A stretch of DNA of 64,000 nucleotides. Source: DASXUL01 sp036504855. GTDB lineage: Bacteria; Armatimonadota; DTGP01; JAKQQT01. The position numbers and the translations under genes are program-made. The stretch spans positions 1 through 64,000 of the forward strand of contig DASXUL010000156.1 in NCBI GenBank assembly GCA_036504855.1, written 5' to 3'. The notes beneath the pieces are model-generated. The model saw only the letters and a program-made list of their open reading frames with translations. It made no database searches and was not told where the DNA came from. This document shows, piece by piece, positions 17,661 to 26,152 of this stretch (position 1 is the first letter of the stretch; each line of letters starts with the position of its first letter).

Positions 17661-17790
17661 TACCAGGGGATCGCGTTCGATACCAGCCACCCAATCGCGT
17701 TACGGTGCGTACCACCGGTTCGCGTTGTGATCCATACCAGTGAATCGCGTTGTGGTCCGTACCGCCCGATTCGCGTTACGGACCATACCA
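17661..17790 (+). repeat. Degenerate direct-repeat array of about 25 bp units
   Basis: Five or six imperfect units follow the pattern TACCAs...wTCGCGTTryGgtcc, for example ATACCAGTGAATCGCGTTGT and GTACCGCCCGATTCGCGTTA. The period is about 25-30 bp. The array ends about 85 bases upstream of an istA-like start codon at 17876. Repeated short motifs at an element end are typical of IS21-family transposase-binding sites. The units are contiguous, with no unique spacers, so this is not a CRISPR array. Confidence 0.5.
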
Positions 17791-17875
17791 CCCATGCCCG
17801 GGTGGCTACGACCGCGATGGCCTACGGCGGTTGCCCCGACCGCTCTTCCTGTCACACTGCTGGCAGGAGGAGCCC

Positions 17876-17927
17876 ATGGAGCGACTTATCGTGCCACAGA
17901 TCACTGAGATCCTGTACCGTCTGTCAA
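17876..17927 (+). pseudogene. IstA-like transposase start, cut by ISL3 insertion
   Basis: ATG 17876, with AGGAGG about six bases upstream, begins MERLIVPQITEILYRLS and then runs directly into the terminal repeat of the ISL3 element. The peptide resembles the first residues of IS21-type IstA proteins, which open with a short beta-strand and a helix-turn-helix. Only about 17 codons remain. This parallels the left edge of the window, where another ISL3 end also sits inside an istA-like start. Confidence 0.4.
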
Positions 17928-19848
17928 CGCCGAGTGTAAAATGGGTCTGTGTCACGTTTGATGATCGCTGGTCGCCCGGTTACGTCGGCTCCAGAACCCT
18001 TCGGCGCAACAGGTCGAAGTTGGCGCGACCGTACATTTGCCGCTTGATCGTCTTCAGCCGCTGGACCGCTCCCTCCACGGGGCCGTTGCTCCACGGCAGC
18101 GCCATCGCCGCCTCGACCGCTGCTCGATCCTGCTCGAGCCCCTTCGCGAACCGCCGCATCTCGGCCACCCCACAAGCCGCGGCATTCGCCATCTACTCCG
18201 CGAACCCGACGGCATTTCCCTTGTCTTTCGACGCCCGCATCAGGGCTAGGAAGCCTTGCGCCACAGCGTGGAAGCTGCGGAACGGCTCACAGAGCCGGTC
18301 CACTTCCGCCAGCAATCTCTCTTCGCTGGCCGTACGCTCTCCCGGCTTCTTGAGCACAATGGCCGCCACCCTCCGAGGTGAACATCGATCGGGCTCGGTC
18401 TGTGATCCGTTCGATGGCGCGCACATGGGGGATAGAGACTCCGTCCAGCGGAAGGACTGGAGATAGTCCTTTACCACCGTGTAGTGTCCGGTGAACCCCC
18501 TGTTTCGCAGCTCGTCCAGAATCTCCACAGCATTGTGGCAGCCAGCGGCGCATCGCTCCTGGATATCCGCCTTGTAACCGTCGAGAACGCAGGCCCGCGG
18601 CGGGCGCCGGCTGCGTTCCGGGAAGATGTCGGCCTCAAGGAACTTGCGAACCGTCACGCGATCGAGATGCATCGCCCGGGCGAGCTGGGCGATGTTCATC
18701 CCCGCCTTGAATTGGGCCTTCACCTGTTCGTACCGCCCATACCGCCAGGCCCGGGGCCGTCGCGTGTCTTCATCCTGCCGCCTCGCTCGGCCAGTGTTAA
18801 CGTTGGTCGTTGACGGCGGGCTCGCGGGCGTCGCGACGTTCACGGACACGGCGTCCGGGCTCACAGCATCTCGCTCGGTTGTGTTCGCTTGGACGGCTTC
18901 CTGAGCCTGTTGTAACAGCGCTCGATGCCGGTTCAAGATTCGTTCCAACGCGTCGCCAAGGTTCTTGGCCAGGTGAAAGCGGTCCGCCACCTGGATGGCT
19001 GCGGTAGCGCCGATGCGTGGTCCTTCCGCGTAGGCGGTGGCACGGTCCCGGCTGATGACTTCCACACCGGGGTGACACTTCAGCCACTCGGCCAGGCTTT
19101 CCGCGGTCCGGTCCGGCAGCAGATCGACCGGTTAGTGAGCTTCCAGGTCGTACAGGATGGCGCCGTAACGCTGTCCCTTCCTCAGCGGCCAATCATCCAC
19201 ACCCAGACACCTGGGTGTGGAAACCCCGGGGCAAAGCATGTCGCGGACGTAACGCTGCAGCGTCTTGAAACTCACCGCGTGTCCTTCGCTTTCGGCGAGG
19301 CGCGCGCCGGGTCGGCCACCCACCACAGGGCCTACGCGTTGCAGGCGATGCCGGAGGCGGTTGGTCCGCTTCGCGTAGGGCGCCGCCAGATCGGGGAGCC
19401 GCTCGTAGAAGATCCGGCGGGGGCAGTGGTGGTTGCGACACACGAAGCGGCAAACCCGGAGGTGAAGCATGACCGGATGATGACCGATGGCCAGGTCGGT
19501 GATCGTTCGGGTGTAACGGCTGTGGACACGCCGGGCTTTGCGCCCACAACCCGGGCAGGCCGCGGACCGTTGGCAGGATGCGACAGTGACGCAGACAGGC
19601 GCCTGATCTGGTTGGACGCTATCTTCCACGGCGATCACGCACAAGGGCGGCGGTAGTGACAGCCATCCCGAGACGGCAACGTGGTTCATTACCAGCACAT
19701 CCCACAAGACCTGAGTTGACCGGTGCTGAAGGGATACCCGGTGTGCTCGGTGCCTCAGGCGGAAAGCGGCTCGCAAGCGTGATCGAGTCGCGGTAACCGG
19801 ACGACCAGCCATCACCAAACGTGACACAGACCCATTTTACACCCGGCG
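17928..19848 (-). mobile_element. ISL3-family insertion sequence, complete ends, inactive
   Basis: The ends are a perfect 27-bp inverted repeat (17934-17960 and 19816-19842, beginning GTGTAAAATGGGTCTGTGTC). With one mismatch it extends to 33 bp at 17928-17960 and 19816-19848. About 1.9 kb with a single minus-strand transposase gene fits ISL3 elements. The transposase has two in-frame stops, so the copy is dead. The left flank is an istA-like start and the right flank is the 3' part of an NHL/dockerin gene, so the flanks do not come from one target gene. This means a rearrangement or successive insertions took place. Confidence 0.8.
17980..19689 (-). pseudogene. ISL3-family transposase with two nonsense mutations
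   Basis: From ATG 19689 (MNHVAVSGWLSLPPPL) the frame encodes the zinc-finger N-terminus, GGRPGARLAES and CLGVDDWPLRKGQRYGAIL. It then hits TAA at 19132-19134 just after LYDLEAH. In the same frame the protein continues PVDLLPDRTAESLAEWLK, DRATAYAEG, VADRFHLAKNLGDALERIL, a helix-turn-helix (MNIAQLARAMHLDRVTVRKFL) and GFAE, then TAG at 18193-18195, most likely a tryptophan codon mutated. It ends with ALPWSNGPVEGAVQRLKTIK, the ISL3 C-terminal DDE signature. The two stops without frameshifts suggest recent inactivation. Confidence 0.85.
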
Positions 19849-19868
19849 AATTCTCACGCGGCGTTGAC

Positions 19869-20156
19869 TCCCTTTACGTCGCGGATTACGGCAACCATCG
19901 CGTGCTGGGCTACCGATGCTCAACCACGCTACCGCTTCAGTACGGCGACGTGAACGGTGACGGGTTCGTAAACGTTGACGACGCCTCCGCGCTCCTCTCA
20001 ATCCTCGGTGGAATGGGCGGAACAACAGTGCTGCAGATGTCAGACGTGGCCCCATCCTTCGGCGCACAGGGCTTCGGAGACAGCCGCCTCGACCTGACCG
20101 ATGCCTCGCGCCTCCTGCGTTACATCAGCGGGTTGGAGCCTGGGTTCCCACGGTAG
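19869..20156 (+). pseudogene. 3' remnant of an NHL-repeat protein with type I dockerin
   Basis: Immediately right of the ISL3 end, the frame SLYVADYGNHRVLGY is the end of an NHL repeat. A linker and a clear type I dockerin follow: first calcium loop DVNGDGFVNVDDASALLS, second loop region FGDSRLDLTDASRLLRYISG. The gene stops at 20156. The signal peptide and the earlier NHL blades are absent, and no matching 5' part was seen left of the element. The apparent upstream start codon at 19821 lies inside the IS terminal repeat, so this is a decapitated gene. A strong hairpin follows the stop. Confidence 0.75.
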
Positions 20157-20177
20157 CGGCTCGCTCACGAGACCTGA

Positions 20178-20226
20178 AATGCGTGAAGCGCCTTCCCCTC
20201 GGCGAGGGGAAGGCGCTTCACGCATT
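20178..20226. terminator. Perfect 22-bp hairpin between converging gene remnants
   Basis: The arms 20178-20199 and 20205-20226 are exact complements with a 5-base loop (CGGCG). The inner part reads GCGCCTTCCCCTCGGCGAGG. It lies 22 bases after the NHL/dockerin stop and 27 bases before the minus-strand HAF/PEP-CTERM stop, as expected for a bidirectional terminator. No clear T-run follows, so termination is inferred from position and stem strength. Confidence 0.7.
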
Positions 20227-20252
20227 AATGGCGGCTGTCCAATGGGACCTCG

Positions 20253-20516
20253 TCAGGAGAGCCTAGCCCGTCGCCTTCGCGTCAGCACCCGTACCGCCCC
20301 GCCGAGCAGGAAGATGAGGTTACCCAACTCGGGGATCGGGTTCACCGGCGAGAGGCGGTATGCGTGCCGCTCACCGTGCACTACCCCCACCGCGGCCAGC
20401 TGGCCGGCATCGTTGATATCACTCGCGGAGGTCAGCGCCCTTCGAAGCGCCGACTCGACCAGCGATTTGAGGTCCCAGACCTCGGTCGTGGTCGCGAGCC
20501 GGGGGCGGGGCAGACC
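20253..20516 (-). pseudogene. 3' fragment of a HAF-repeat protein with PEP-CTERM-like anchor
   Basis: The readable end is SASDINDAGQLAAVGVVHGE and then AYRL, matching the HAF repeat pattern (INDxGQ-hydrophobic). After it comes NPIPELGNLIFLLGGAVRV followed by RRRR. That is the layout of a PEP-CTERM sorting tail (Pro-Glu motif, hydrophobic helix, basic cluster), but with PEL in place of PEP. The upstream part is missing and runs into the end of fcl. No exosortase gene is in the window. It is best seen as a gene remnant at the seam. Confidence 0.55.
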
Positions 20517-20518
20517 CA

Positions 20519-21457
20519 CTATCGCTCCGGCGCTGACACCCATGCATAAGCAGCGTAAGTCTGGCGGATGCCTTCTTCAAGGCTGATGCGGGCAGTCCAG
20601 CCGAGGTCGCGCAGTCGGCTCACGTCCAACAGCTTGCGAGGGGTACCATCTGGTTTTGTGGTATCGAACACGATCTTGCCGCTGTAGCCGGCGGCATCGG
20701 CAACGCGCTCAGCCACCTCGCGGATGGTCACGTCCACCCCGGTGCCGATATTCACTATGTCGCCCCTGTCATAGGTCTGCATGAGGTGCACGGTGGCATC
20801 GGCCATATCGTCCACATGCATAAACTCGCGCCGCGGCGTTCCGCTGCCCCAAACCACAACTTCAGGCTTCCGGCCGACCTTTGCTTCGTGGAATTTGCGG
20901 ATAAGAGCCGGCAGCACATGTGAGCTGTTGAGATCGTAGTTGTCGCCGGGGCCATATAGATTGGTTGGCATCACGGAAATCGCGTTGAAGCCGAATTGCC
21001 GGCGGTAGGCATCGCACATCTTGATGCCGGCGATCTTGGCGATCGCGTAGGCGTCATTGGTTGGCTCCAGCGCCCCGGTAAGAAGAGCATTCTCGCTGAT
21101 CGGCTGAGGCGCGAGCTTCGGATAGATGCACGACGAGCCCAGGAACACGAGCTTCTCGACTCCGTTCCTGTACGCTGCATCAATGACATTCGTCGCGATC
21201 AGCAGATTCTCGCGGATGAAATCGCCCGGGTACGTTGAATTCGCGTGGATGCCGCCGACCTTGGCGGCAGCCAAGTAAACATGCTTTGGCCGTTCCGCCT
21301 CGAAGAACGCTTTCACCGCACGCGGATCAAGGAGATCACACTCTTGGCGCGTTCGGAGGATGAGGTTATCGAAGCCTCTGGTCCTGAGGTTTCTAACGAT
21401 TGCTGAACCGACAAGGCCGCGATGGCCTGCTACGTAGATCTTGTCCGAATGCACCAT
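20519..21457 (-). CDS. fcl: GDP-L-fucose synthase
   Basis: This 312-residue short-chain dehydrogenase/reductase of the GDP-fucose synthase family starts KIYVAGHRGLVGSAIVRNL (NAD(P)-binding). It has GGIHANSTYPGDFIRENL, FLGSSCIYPKLAPQPISE (catalytic Ser) and NDAYAIAKIAGIKMC (catalytic Tyr-x3-Lys). It epimerises and reduces GDP-4-keto-6-deoxymannose to GDP-L-fucose with NADPH. The start is ATG 21457, with GGAG eight bases upstream; the longer frame to 21577 lacks support. Its partner gmd lies 21 kb away at the other end of the same polysaccharide module, so together they supply fucose to it. Confidence 0.95.
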   Translation of the reverse strand: MVHSDKIYVAGHRGLVGSAIVRNLRTRGFDNLILRTRQECDLLDPRAVKAFFEAERPKHVYLAAAKVGGIHANSTYPGDFIRENLLIATNVIDAAYRNGVEKLVFLGSSCIYPKLAPQPISENALLTGALEPTNDAYAIAKIAGIKMCDAYRRQFGFNAISVMPTNLYGPGDNYDLNSSHVLPALIRKFHEAKVGRKPEVVVWGSGTPRREFMHVDDMADATVHLMQTYDRGDIVNIGTGVDVTIREVAERVADAAGYSGKIVFDTTKPDGTPRKLLDVSRLRDLGWTARISLEEGIRQTYAAYAWVSAPER

Positions 21458-21883
21458 TACTTCCGCTCCAGTCGAGATATCGTTGGAAAGGTATCGCCAA
21501 TTGCGAAACCGAGGAAAACTGCCGAGCGTCCCTACGCATGCATCGGCTCCGGAAGGACTCTCCATTTGCATAACCATATCGGGCGCGACGGCGCGATGCC
21601 AAAGCGAACGGCCAAACTCCGGTCTACCTCACGGGGACTTGCGTGCTGCATACTCACAACCAACGGCCGGACCGATGCGTTGCGGCGGAGGCAAAGAACC
21701 GATGGAATGAGCCGTGCGAATGCCCGCTGCTCGGGTTGGCCGAGCATCTCGCAGCCCTGATCGAAGACGTGGCAGTCCTTCACAACTTCGACGACGCATG
21801 GAAGTCAGCGTTCATTCGCCCTCACGGGACAGAAACGGAGCGGCGATCGGCAGCCCTTCACAGTACCTGTGCGAGGGACTGAC
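21458..21883. other. Intergenic region upstream of fcl
   Basis: No gene with recognisable motifs is seen in these 426 bases on either strand. Only short frames without ribosome-binding sites are present. A promoter for fcl would be expected here, but I cannot point to convincing -35/-10 elements. Confidence 0.35.
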
Positions 21884-22756
21884 TCACACGGCGCCGCCTT
21901 GGCACATCTCCGCAATCTCGAGGCGGATGCCCTTATCGAAGCTTCGGGGGGAGAACCCGAGATCCTCCCTGGCCGGAGAGATGTCGAATGCCTTGTCCTC
22001 CTGAAGGCGCAGCACCTGCTCATCATTGATCGGGAACCCAGGGAGCCATTGAAGCGCTCTGACAGCTGCAATGGCCGGAGCCATCGGGACCCTCACGCGA
22101 GTTACCCGTCGCTCAAGCACACCCAGAATCACCGCAATGATGTCCTTGTACATTATAGGATGGGGGCCGGCAAGATCGTAAGCCTTCTGCTCGGAATTGG
22201 GATTCGTCATGGCGGCAGTAATGCCATCGGCCAGATCCTCCACATACACCGGCTGCATAAGGCTCCGACCATCTCCAAACAGCGGGAACACCGGTGACCG
22301 ATTAAGAAACGCTATTAGGCGATGCATGTTCTTGTCGCGCACAGTCCCATAAATCATGCTCGGCCTCAGGATCGTCCACGATAGCCCGCTCCCCTTGATG
22401 AGGTTTTCACCGATCTTGTAGATGTCGGAGCACCGATGGAAGCGCGAGTATATCCCCGTCGTGGTAACGAAGTAGGCGCGCGAAACACCAGATGCTCGCA
22501 GCAGCGGCACCGTTCGGGGATAGTACCGAGGGTGTGTCATATCGAGGAAACACACATCATCAGCAAGCAGCGTCTCATACGATGAAGGAACAGCGATATC
22601 GCCACGATGTATTCTGACACCGGCGTGCTTGAGCAGATCCACATTCGACGTCTCCCGAACGATGCACGTAATCGCTTGTTCGCCAACACGTGCTACGAGG
22701 CGTTGCACCACGGCGTTCCCGGTCCCTGATGTCGCGCCTGCAAACACATACCTCAT
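21884..22756 (-). CDS. NAD(P)-dependent epimerase/dehydratase-like protein (atypical SDR)
   Basis: The 290-residue protein begins MRYVFAGATSGTGNAVVQRL, a Rossmann glycine motif of the extended or atypical SDR type. Later features are TTTGIYSRFHRCSDIYKIGENL (Tyr-x3-Lys as YKIGE, with K directly after Y), SWTILRPSMIYG and QPVYVEDLADGI. The spacing of the catalytic residues departs from classical epimerases and resembles the NmrA-like or atypical SDR groups. ATG 22756 overlaps the stop of the upstream glycosyltransferase (ATGA). Its substrate may be a nucleotide sugar or a lipid-linked sugar; this is not resolved. Confidence 0.75.
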   Translation of the reverse strand: MRYVFAGATSGTGNAVVQRLVARVGEQAITCIVRETSNVDLLKHAGVRIHRGDIAVPSSYETLLADDVCFLDMTHPRYYPRTVPLLRASGVSRAYFVTTTGIYSRFHRCSDIYKIGENLIKGSGLSWTILRPSMIYGTVRDKNMHRLIAFLNRSPVFPLFGDGRSLMQPVYVEDLADGITAAMTNPNSEQKAYDLAGPHPIMYKDIIAVILGVLERRVTRVRVPMAPAIAAVRALQWLPGFPINDEQVLRLQEDKAFDISPAREDLGFSPRSFDKGIRLEIAEMCQGGAV

Positions 22757-24027
22757 CGCCGACCTTTCCTTCCAGCTTCGGCCGCCTCCAGAAACACTTG
22801 GTGGAACTGCTCCGCAACCTGAGCAAGCGTGAACCGCCGCTCCAGAGCAGAACGGGCACGTTTTCCCATCGCCTGTGCCTCCTCTGGCGCGGAAGCCAAG
22901 CTGCGTATCGCAGAAGCCAGGGCCGCTGCATCCCGTTGATCCACACGAATACCGCAACCCTCCTCTTCGATGACGCGAGCAACTTCGGAAGTAGGCGGTA
23001 CGACGGCGATCGTTGGGCGCCCGGACGCCAGGATGTTGTAGAACTTGCTGGGTACGCCCAATCCTTCAGCGCCTGGTTCCAACGTCACGAGCGAAGCATC
23101 CGCCGAAGCCAGTAGGTCGGCGAACTCGCCCAAGGAGACAAATGGAAAGAGATACACATTCGTCAAGCCATCCGAAACTATTCGCCGTTCGAGCTCCTCT
23201 CGCTTGGTCCCATCACCGACAAAGGCAAACGATATCCTAGAATCGTCATCGCGTAATAGTAGTGCAGCATCAAGCAGTGTGTCGAAATCCTGATGCTGCC
23301 CGAAGTTCCCCGCATACAGAACCAGGAATCCGGTGAAGCCGTGCTTCGCACGGAACTGAGTATCTCGGGGTAGGTACGGAACCGAACAGGGATCTGACCA
23401 GTTGGGAATTACGGCGACCCGTTCCTGCGGGAGACCATAGACATTGGTTAGGTAGTCCCGCATACAGCGACCGATCGCTACGACGCGGGTGGCGCCATTC
23501 AACCATCGCCGTTGTGCTCTCCGGCAAGCTGTAGTCATCCAGCCATTCGAAGGCAGAGCACCCACAGCAACCGCAACGTCAGGAAAGAGATCATGGATTA
23601 GGTAGACGTATCGCGCCTTCCTAGCTCTGGCGACAACGCTCGCGGCAATGGGAGCTGCCGGTGGATTTGTGCCAACAAACACCACGTCGTACCAAGGTAG
23701 CGTCAACATTCGCGCGCTGGCAACCACCGCAAATGCGGTGCCTGCCAGAAGCCGTCTCGCCATGGAACCCTGATTGGACTTAGGTGTCCAGAGACGGATA
23801 ATCCGAATCCCCTTCCACACTTCGGACCTCGGGAGTACATCGCAGGCGCCACGGTATACATTCCGACTCGTCACAACATCTATCTGGACGTCACCGAACC
23901 TCTCACGCAGTTCTCGGGCTAGGTCCGGAATCATAGACGGTGTTCCACCTGGACCGCCAGGATTGAAGTATTCAGTAAGTATGCAGAGTCTCACAATGAT
24001 TGGTAGCGCACGCAGAGAGCCGAACAC
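22753..24027 (-). CDS. GT4-family glycosyltransferase (WbuB/fucosamine-transferase-like)
   Basis: The product is about 424 residues. The N-terminus RLCILTEYFNPGGPGGTPSM is the diagnostic start of the WbuB-like subgroup, followed by YVYLIHDLFPDVAVAVGALP, VIPNWSDPCSVPYL, VLYAGNFGQHQDFDTLL and GLGVPSKFYNILASGRPTIA. Members transfer N-acetylfucosamine-type or related sugars; specificity here is unproven. The chosen GTG 24027 lies 5 bases after the upstream stop without a strong ribosome-binding site. A second GTG near 23992 (RLCILTEY) is equally possible. The gene is coupled to the epimerase-like gene downstream. Confidence 0.82.
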   Translation of the reverse strand: MFGSLRALPIIVRLCILTEYFNPGGPGGTPSMIPDLARELRERFGDVQIDVVTSRNVYRGACDVLPRSEVWKGIRIIRLWTPKSNQGSMARRLLAGTAFAVVASARMLTLPWYDVVFVGTNPPAAPIAASVVARARKARYVYLIHDLFPDVAVAVGALPSNGWMTTACRRAQRRWLNGATRVVAIGRCMRDYLTNVYGLPQERVAVIPNWSDPCSVPYLPRDTQFRAKHGFTGFLVLYAGNFGQHQDFDTLLDAALLLRDDDSRISFAFVGDGTKREELERRIVSDGLTNVYLFPFVSLGEFADLLASADASLVTLEPGAEGLGVPSKFYNILASGRPTIAVVPPTSEVARVIEEEGCGIRVDQRDAAALASAIRSLASAPEEAQAMGKRARSALERRFTLAQVAEQFHQVFLEAAEAGRKGRR

Positions 24028-24031
24028 TCAA

Positions 24032-24868
24032 TTACAGAGACAAACCCTTTTGAATTCTCTGCAATTCCCTGACCTTGAGCTCGATCATGTACTCGTATAT
24101 CGCCTGCAACATACAGTATGCGAAGCCAGAGGCACCATCCATGATCCCACGCCGGTACAGGTAAAGGTATAGGAACTTCAGACCTGGACGAAATGGTAAT
24201 CGACATGAAATGTTCTTGATCGCCAATCTGCGGCTGATCGGATCCGCACAGAACAGGGCTCGCCATTCCAGAGAGCCAATATCCATCTGTTTCAGGTACT
24301 CATGAGCCTCCATACTAGAGTATCTGTTGTGCCGCGCGATCCAGTGAGACACGCCTTTATCGAACGGGTAATGTATCAAAGGGTTCTTCAAGCGAGCGAT
24401 CCTGCCCTCGGCCACCATATGCTCATTGACTATTCGGTCCGTCATTGATACTCTTTCTGGACGGAACAGCCGCTCAAACCAAATTGGATAACAGCTACTA
24501 TGCCGAATCCACCGCCCCAGCAAATAGTCTCTTCTATTCACTAGAAACAACGATGTCTCGTCAGAACACGTCGCAATGGTCTCATTCACTTCAGTGGCGA
24601 GTTCAGGCGTGAACCGCTCATCTGCGTCCACGCTGAACACCCAAGGATACTTGAAGGATACCATCTTGTGGGCCGCTTCGCGATGAGCTGAGTAATTGTC
24701 GAATGTACGCTGATATACTCTGGCACCGAAATCGCGCGCGATGTCTACAGTGCAGTCGGAGCTGAAGCTGTCAAACACCACAATGTCATCCGACCAAGCA
24801 CTGCTCTTGAGGCAATTGGGTAATGAGATCTCTTCATTCAAAGTAAGTATAAGTATGGATACACCCAT
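24032..24868 (-). CDS. GT2-family glycosyltransferase (WaaE/KdtX-like)
   Basis: The protein is 278 residues with the GT-A fold. ILILTLNEEISLPNCLKSS is the family start, SDDIVVFDSFSSDCTVDIA carries the nucleotide-binding Asp, and WVFSVDADERFTPELATEV supplies the DxD motif. HYPFDKGVSHWIARHNRYSS follows. Similar proteins add glucose or heptose to lipopolysaccharide cores, hence the WaaE-like label. ATG 24868 has GAGAGG seven bases upstream. The gene is nearly contiguous with the GT4 gene downstream and the acetyltransferase upstream. Confidence 0.85.
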   Translation of the reverse strand: MGVSILILTLNEEISLPNCLKSSAWSDDIVVFDSFSSDCTVDIARDFGARVYQRTFDNYSAHREAAHKMVSFKYPWVFSVDADERFTPELATEVNETIATCSDETSLFLVNRRDYLLGRWIRHSSCYPIWFERLFRPERVSMTDRIVNEHMVAEGRIARLKNPLIHYPFDKGVSHWIARHNRYSSMEAHEYLKQMDIGSLEWRALFCADPISRRLAIKNISCRLPFRPGLKFLYLYLYRRGIMDGASGFAYCMLQAIYEYMIELKVRELQRIQKGLSL

Positions 24869-24881
24869 GAACCAACCTCTC

Positions 24882-25433
24882 TCAGTTAGGTATATTGTTC
24901 AGAACCCGGGTCCTTATAGGACGGCAGGGGTTTCCGGCACATACCATCCATGGGGGCACGTCCTTCGTGACGACAGAAGCGGCTCCGACCACAGCGCCAT
25001 CCCCAATCGTCACACCCGGGAGCACGAAAGCACGGGCCCCAACAAATGCGTGTCTGCCGATCACAATGTCACCAACCATCAGCGGAGACTCGAAGGCAGA
25101 AAGATCATGGGTGCCGCCGCAGAGATACGCCTGCTGCGCGACCGTGGAATGAGCCTTAAGAGTGACTCTTCCCAGATTGTAGACTTCACACTGGTCGCCC
25201 AAGCACGAGCCATCCTCAAGATCCAGTTGCCACGGCATCTTGATCACAACTGTAGAGAGAACGATTGGTCTCCCCGTCACTCGGCAACCAAAGCACCTCA
25301 ATAGTAGCACTCTCCAGCCATAGCATGGCTTCGGCGACGGGCGGAACATGCATATCCAAGCGAGTCGCCATAATAGCATCAGAATCCTTGTCGAAACCGG
25401 CCATGGCGATGCGTTCCGACCTGACTGACTCAT
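24882..25433 (-). CDS. WcaF-like O-acetyltransferase (left-handed beta-helix)
   Basis: About 183 residues from ATG 25433 (MSQSGRNASPWPVSTRILML). FRPSPKPCYGWRVLLLRCFG and STVVIKMPWQLDLEDGSCLG match WcaF/colanic-acid acetyltransferases. They are followed by hexapeptide repeats (QAYLCGGTHDLSAFESPLMV, VLPGVTIGDGAVVGAASVVT) with the catalytic His in GGTHD, and the end VPPWMVCAGNPCRPIR. Upstream ATGs at about 25448 and 25496 are also in frame; none has a decisive ribosome-binding site. It acetylates a sugar from acetyl-CoA in the cytoplasm. Confidence 0.85.
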   Translation of the reverse strand: MSQSGRNASPWPVSTRILMLLWRLAWICMFRPSPKPCYGWRVLLLRCFGCRVTGRPIVLSTVVIKMPWQLDLEDGSCLGDQCEVYNLGRVTLKAHSTVAQQAYLCGGTHDLSAFESPLMVGDIVIGRHAFVGARAFVLPGVTIGDGAVVGAASVVTKDVPPWMVCAGNPCRPIRTRVLNNIPN

Positions 25434-25865
25434 GGTTCTTAGCATTATTCTATCCAGGACCCACTGCTTCCGCTGTTTCCACAACACGCTCCCCATGAGG
25501 ATGCATAGACGTCAAGTGTCGGAGGAGACTCAAGATACCCATCGCGAATTGCTGAGTATGACGAATCTTCTGATTGCCCACCGATTCGCTCTGCCAGAAC
25601 TCCTCCACAGATCGCGTATGGCTCAACGTCGATTGTTACGACAGAACCTGTAGCGTCTATGTAGCCGCGACTGGATGAAACACCGGCCATGATGATCGTT
25701 CGAAGGCCAACCTACACATCCAGGCCTATCTCGGTTACAAACAGTCGAGACAGCCTAACACAACGCGTACTCCGGCGGAAATCGGAGACAGTCTTTCCCG
25801 CAGATCAGGCGGAAGGCAAAGTCGACACAGCGTTGATGACAAGCGTCCGATTGCTCAGTACGGAT
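25434..25865. other. Gene-poor stretch upstream of the acetyltransferase
   Basis: No supported gene. A minus-strand frame (25445-25690) has no recognisable domain. A plus-strand stretch near 25730-25790 reads TTRTPAEI in one frame, faintly like the end of IS3-type transposases, but this is too short to call. I regard the interval as insertion-sequence debris joined to the IS5 relic next to it. Confidence 0.3.
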
Positions 25866-26136
25866 TCACAGCCCTCGGTACCGGTTGAGCCAAGCGTTCG
25901 TTGGCGCAACATTCCATCGGGAGCGGCCCACGAGCACGTTGAATTCGATGCCCTCCATGGTGGTCAGGGGCATGATGCCACTGCCCTTGAGCGCCTCCCA
26001 GCAGAAGGCGTAGTTGACCCCGCTTCGACTGTGGAGGCTCCGGCGGGATCGGCGGGCGGATCCCATTCCACAGCTCATCGGCAACAGGTTCTAGCGCCGT
26101 AAGTTTGGAGTCGATGGGCAACACTATCCCGTTCAC
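25866..26136 (-). pseudogene. IS5-family transposase relic with internal deletion
   Basis: One frame gives LTALEPVADELWNGIRPPIP followed by PEPPQSKRG, the conserved N-terminus of IS5-group transposases. A neighbouring frame gives FNVLVGRSRWNVAPTNAWLN followed by RYRGL and a stop, matching the C-terminal ...RWVVERTLAWLNRYRRL block. Only about 270 bases separate regions that should be several hundred bases apart, so the catalytic middle has been deleted and the frame shifted. It sits directly after (downstream of) the GT4 gene at 26.2-27.3 kb. Confidence 0.6.
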
Positions 26137-26152
26137 GTCCTGTTAGGCGGCC

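Noticed and set aside
17661..17790. CRISPR array
   Set aside because: Units are contiguous and degenerate, there are no unique spacers, and no cas gene is nearby.
24741..25304. Plus-strand 187-residue frame
   Set aside because: Antisense to the GT2 and WcaF-like genes, without motifs or a ribosome-binding site.
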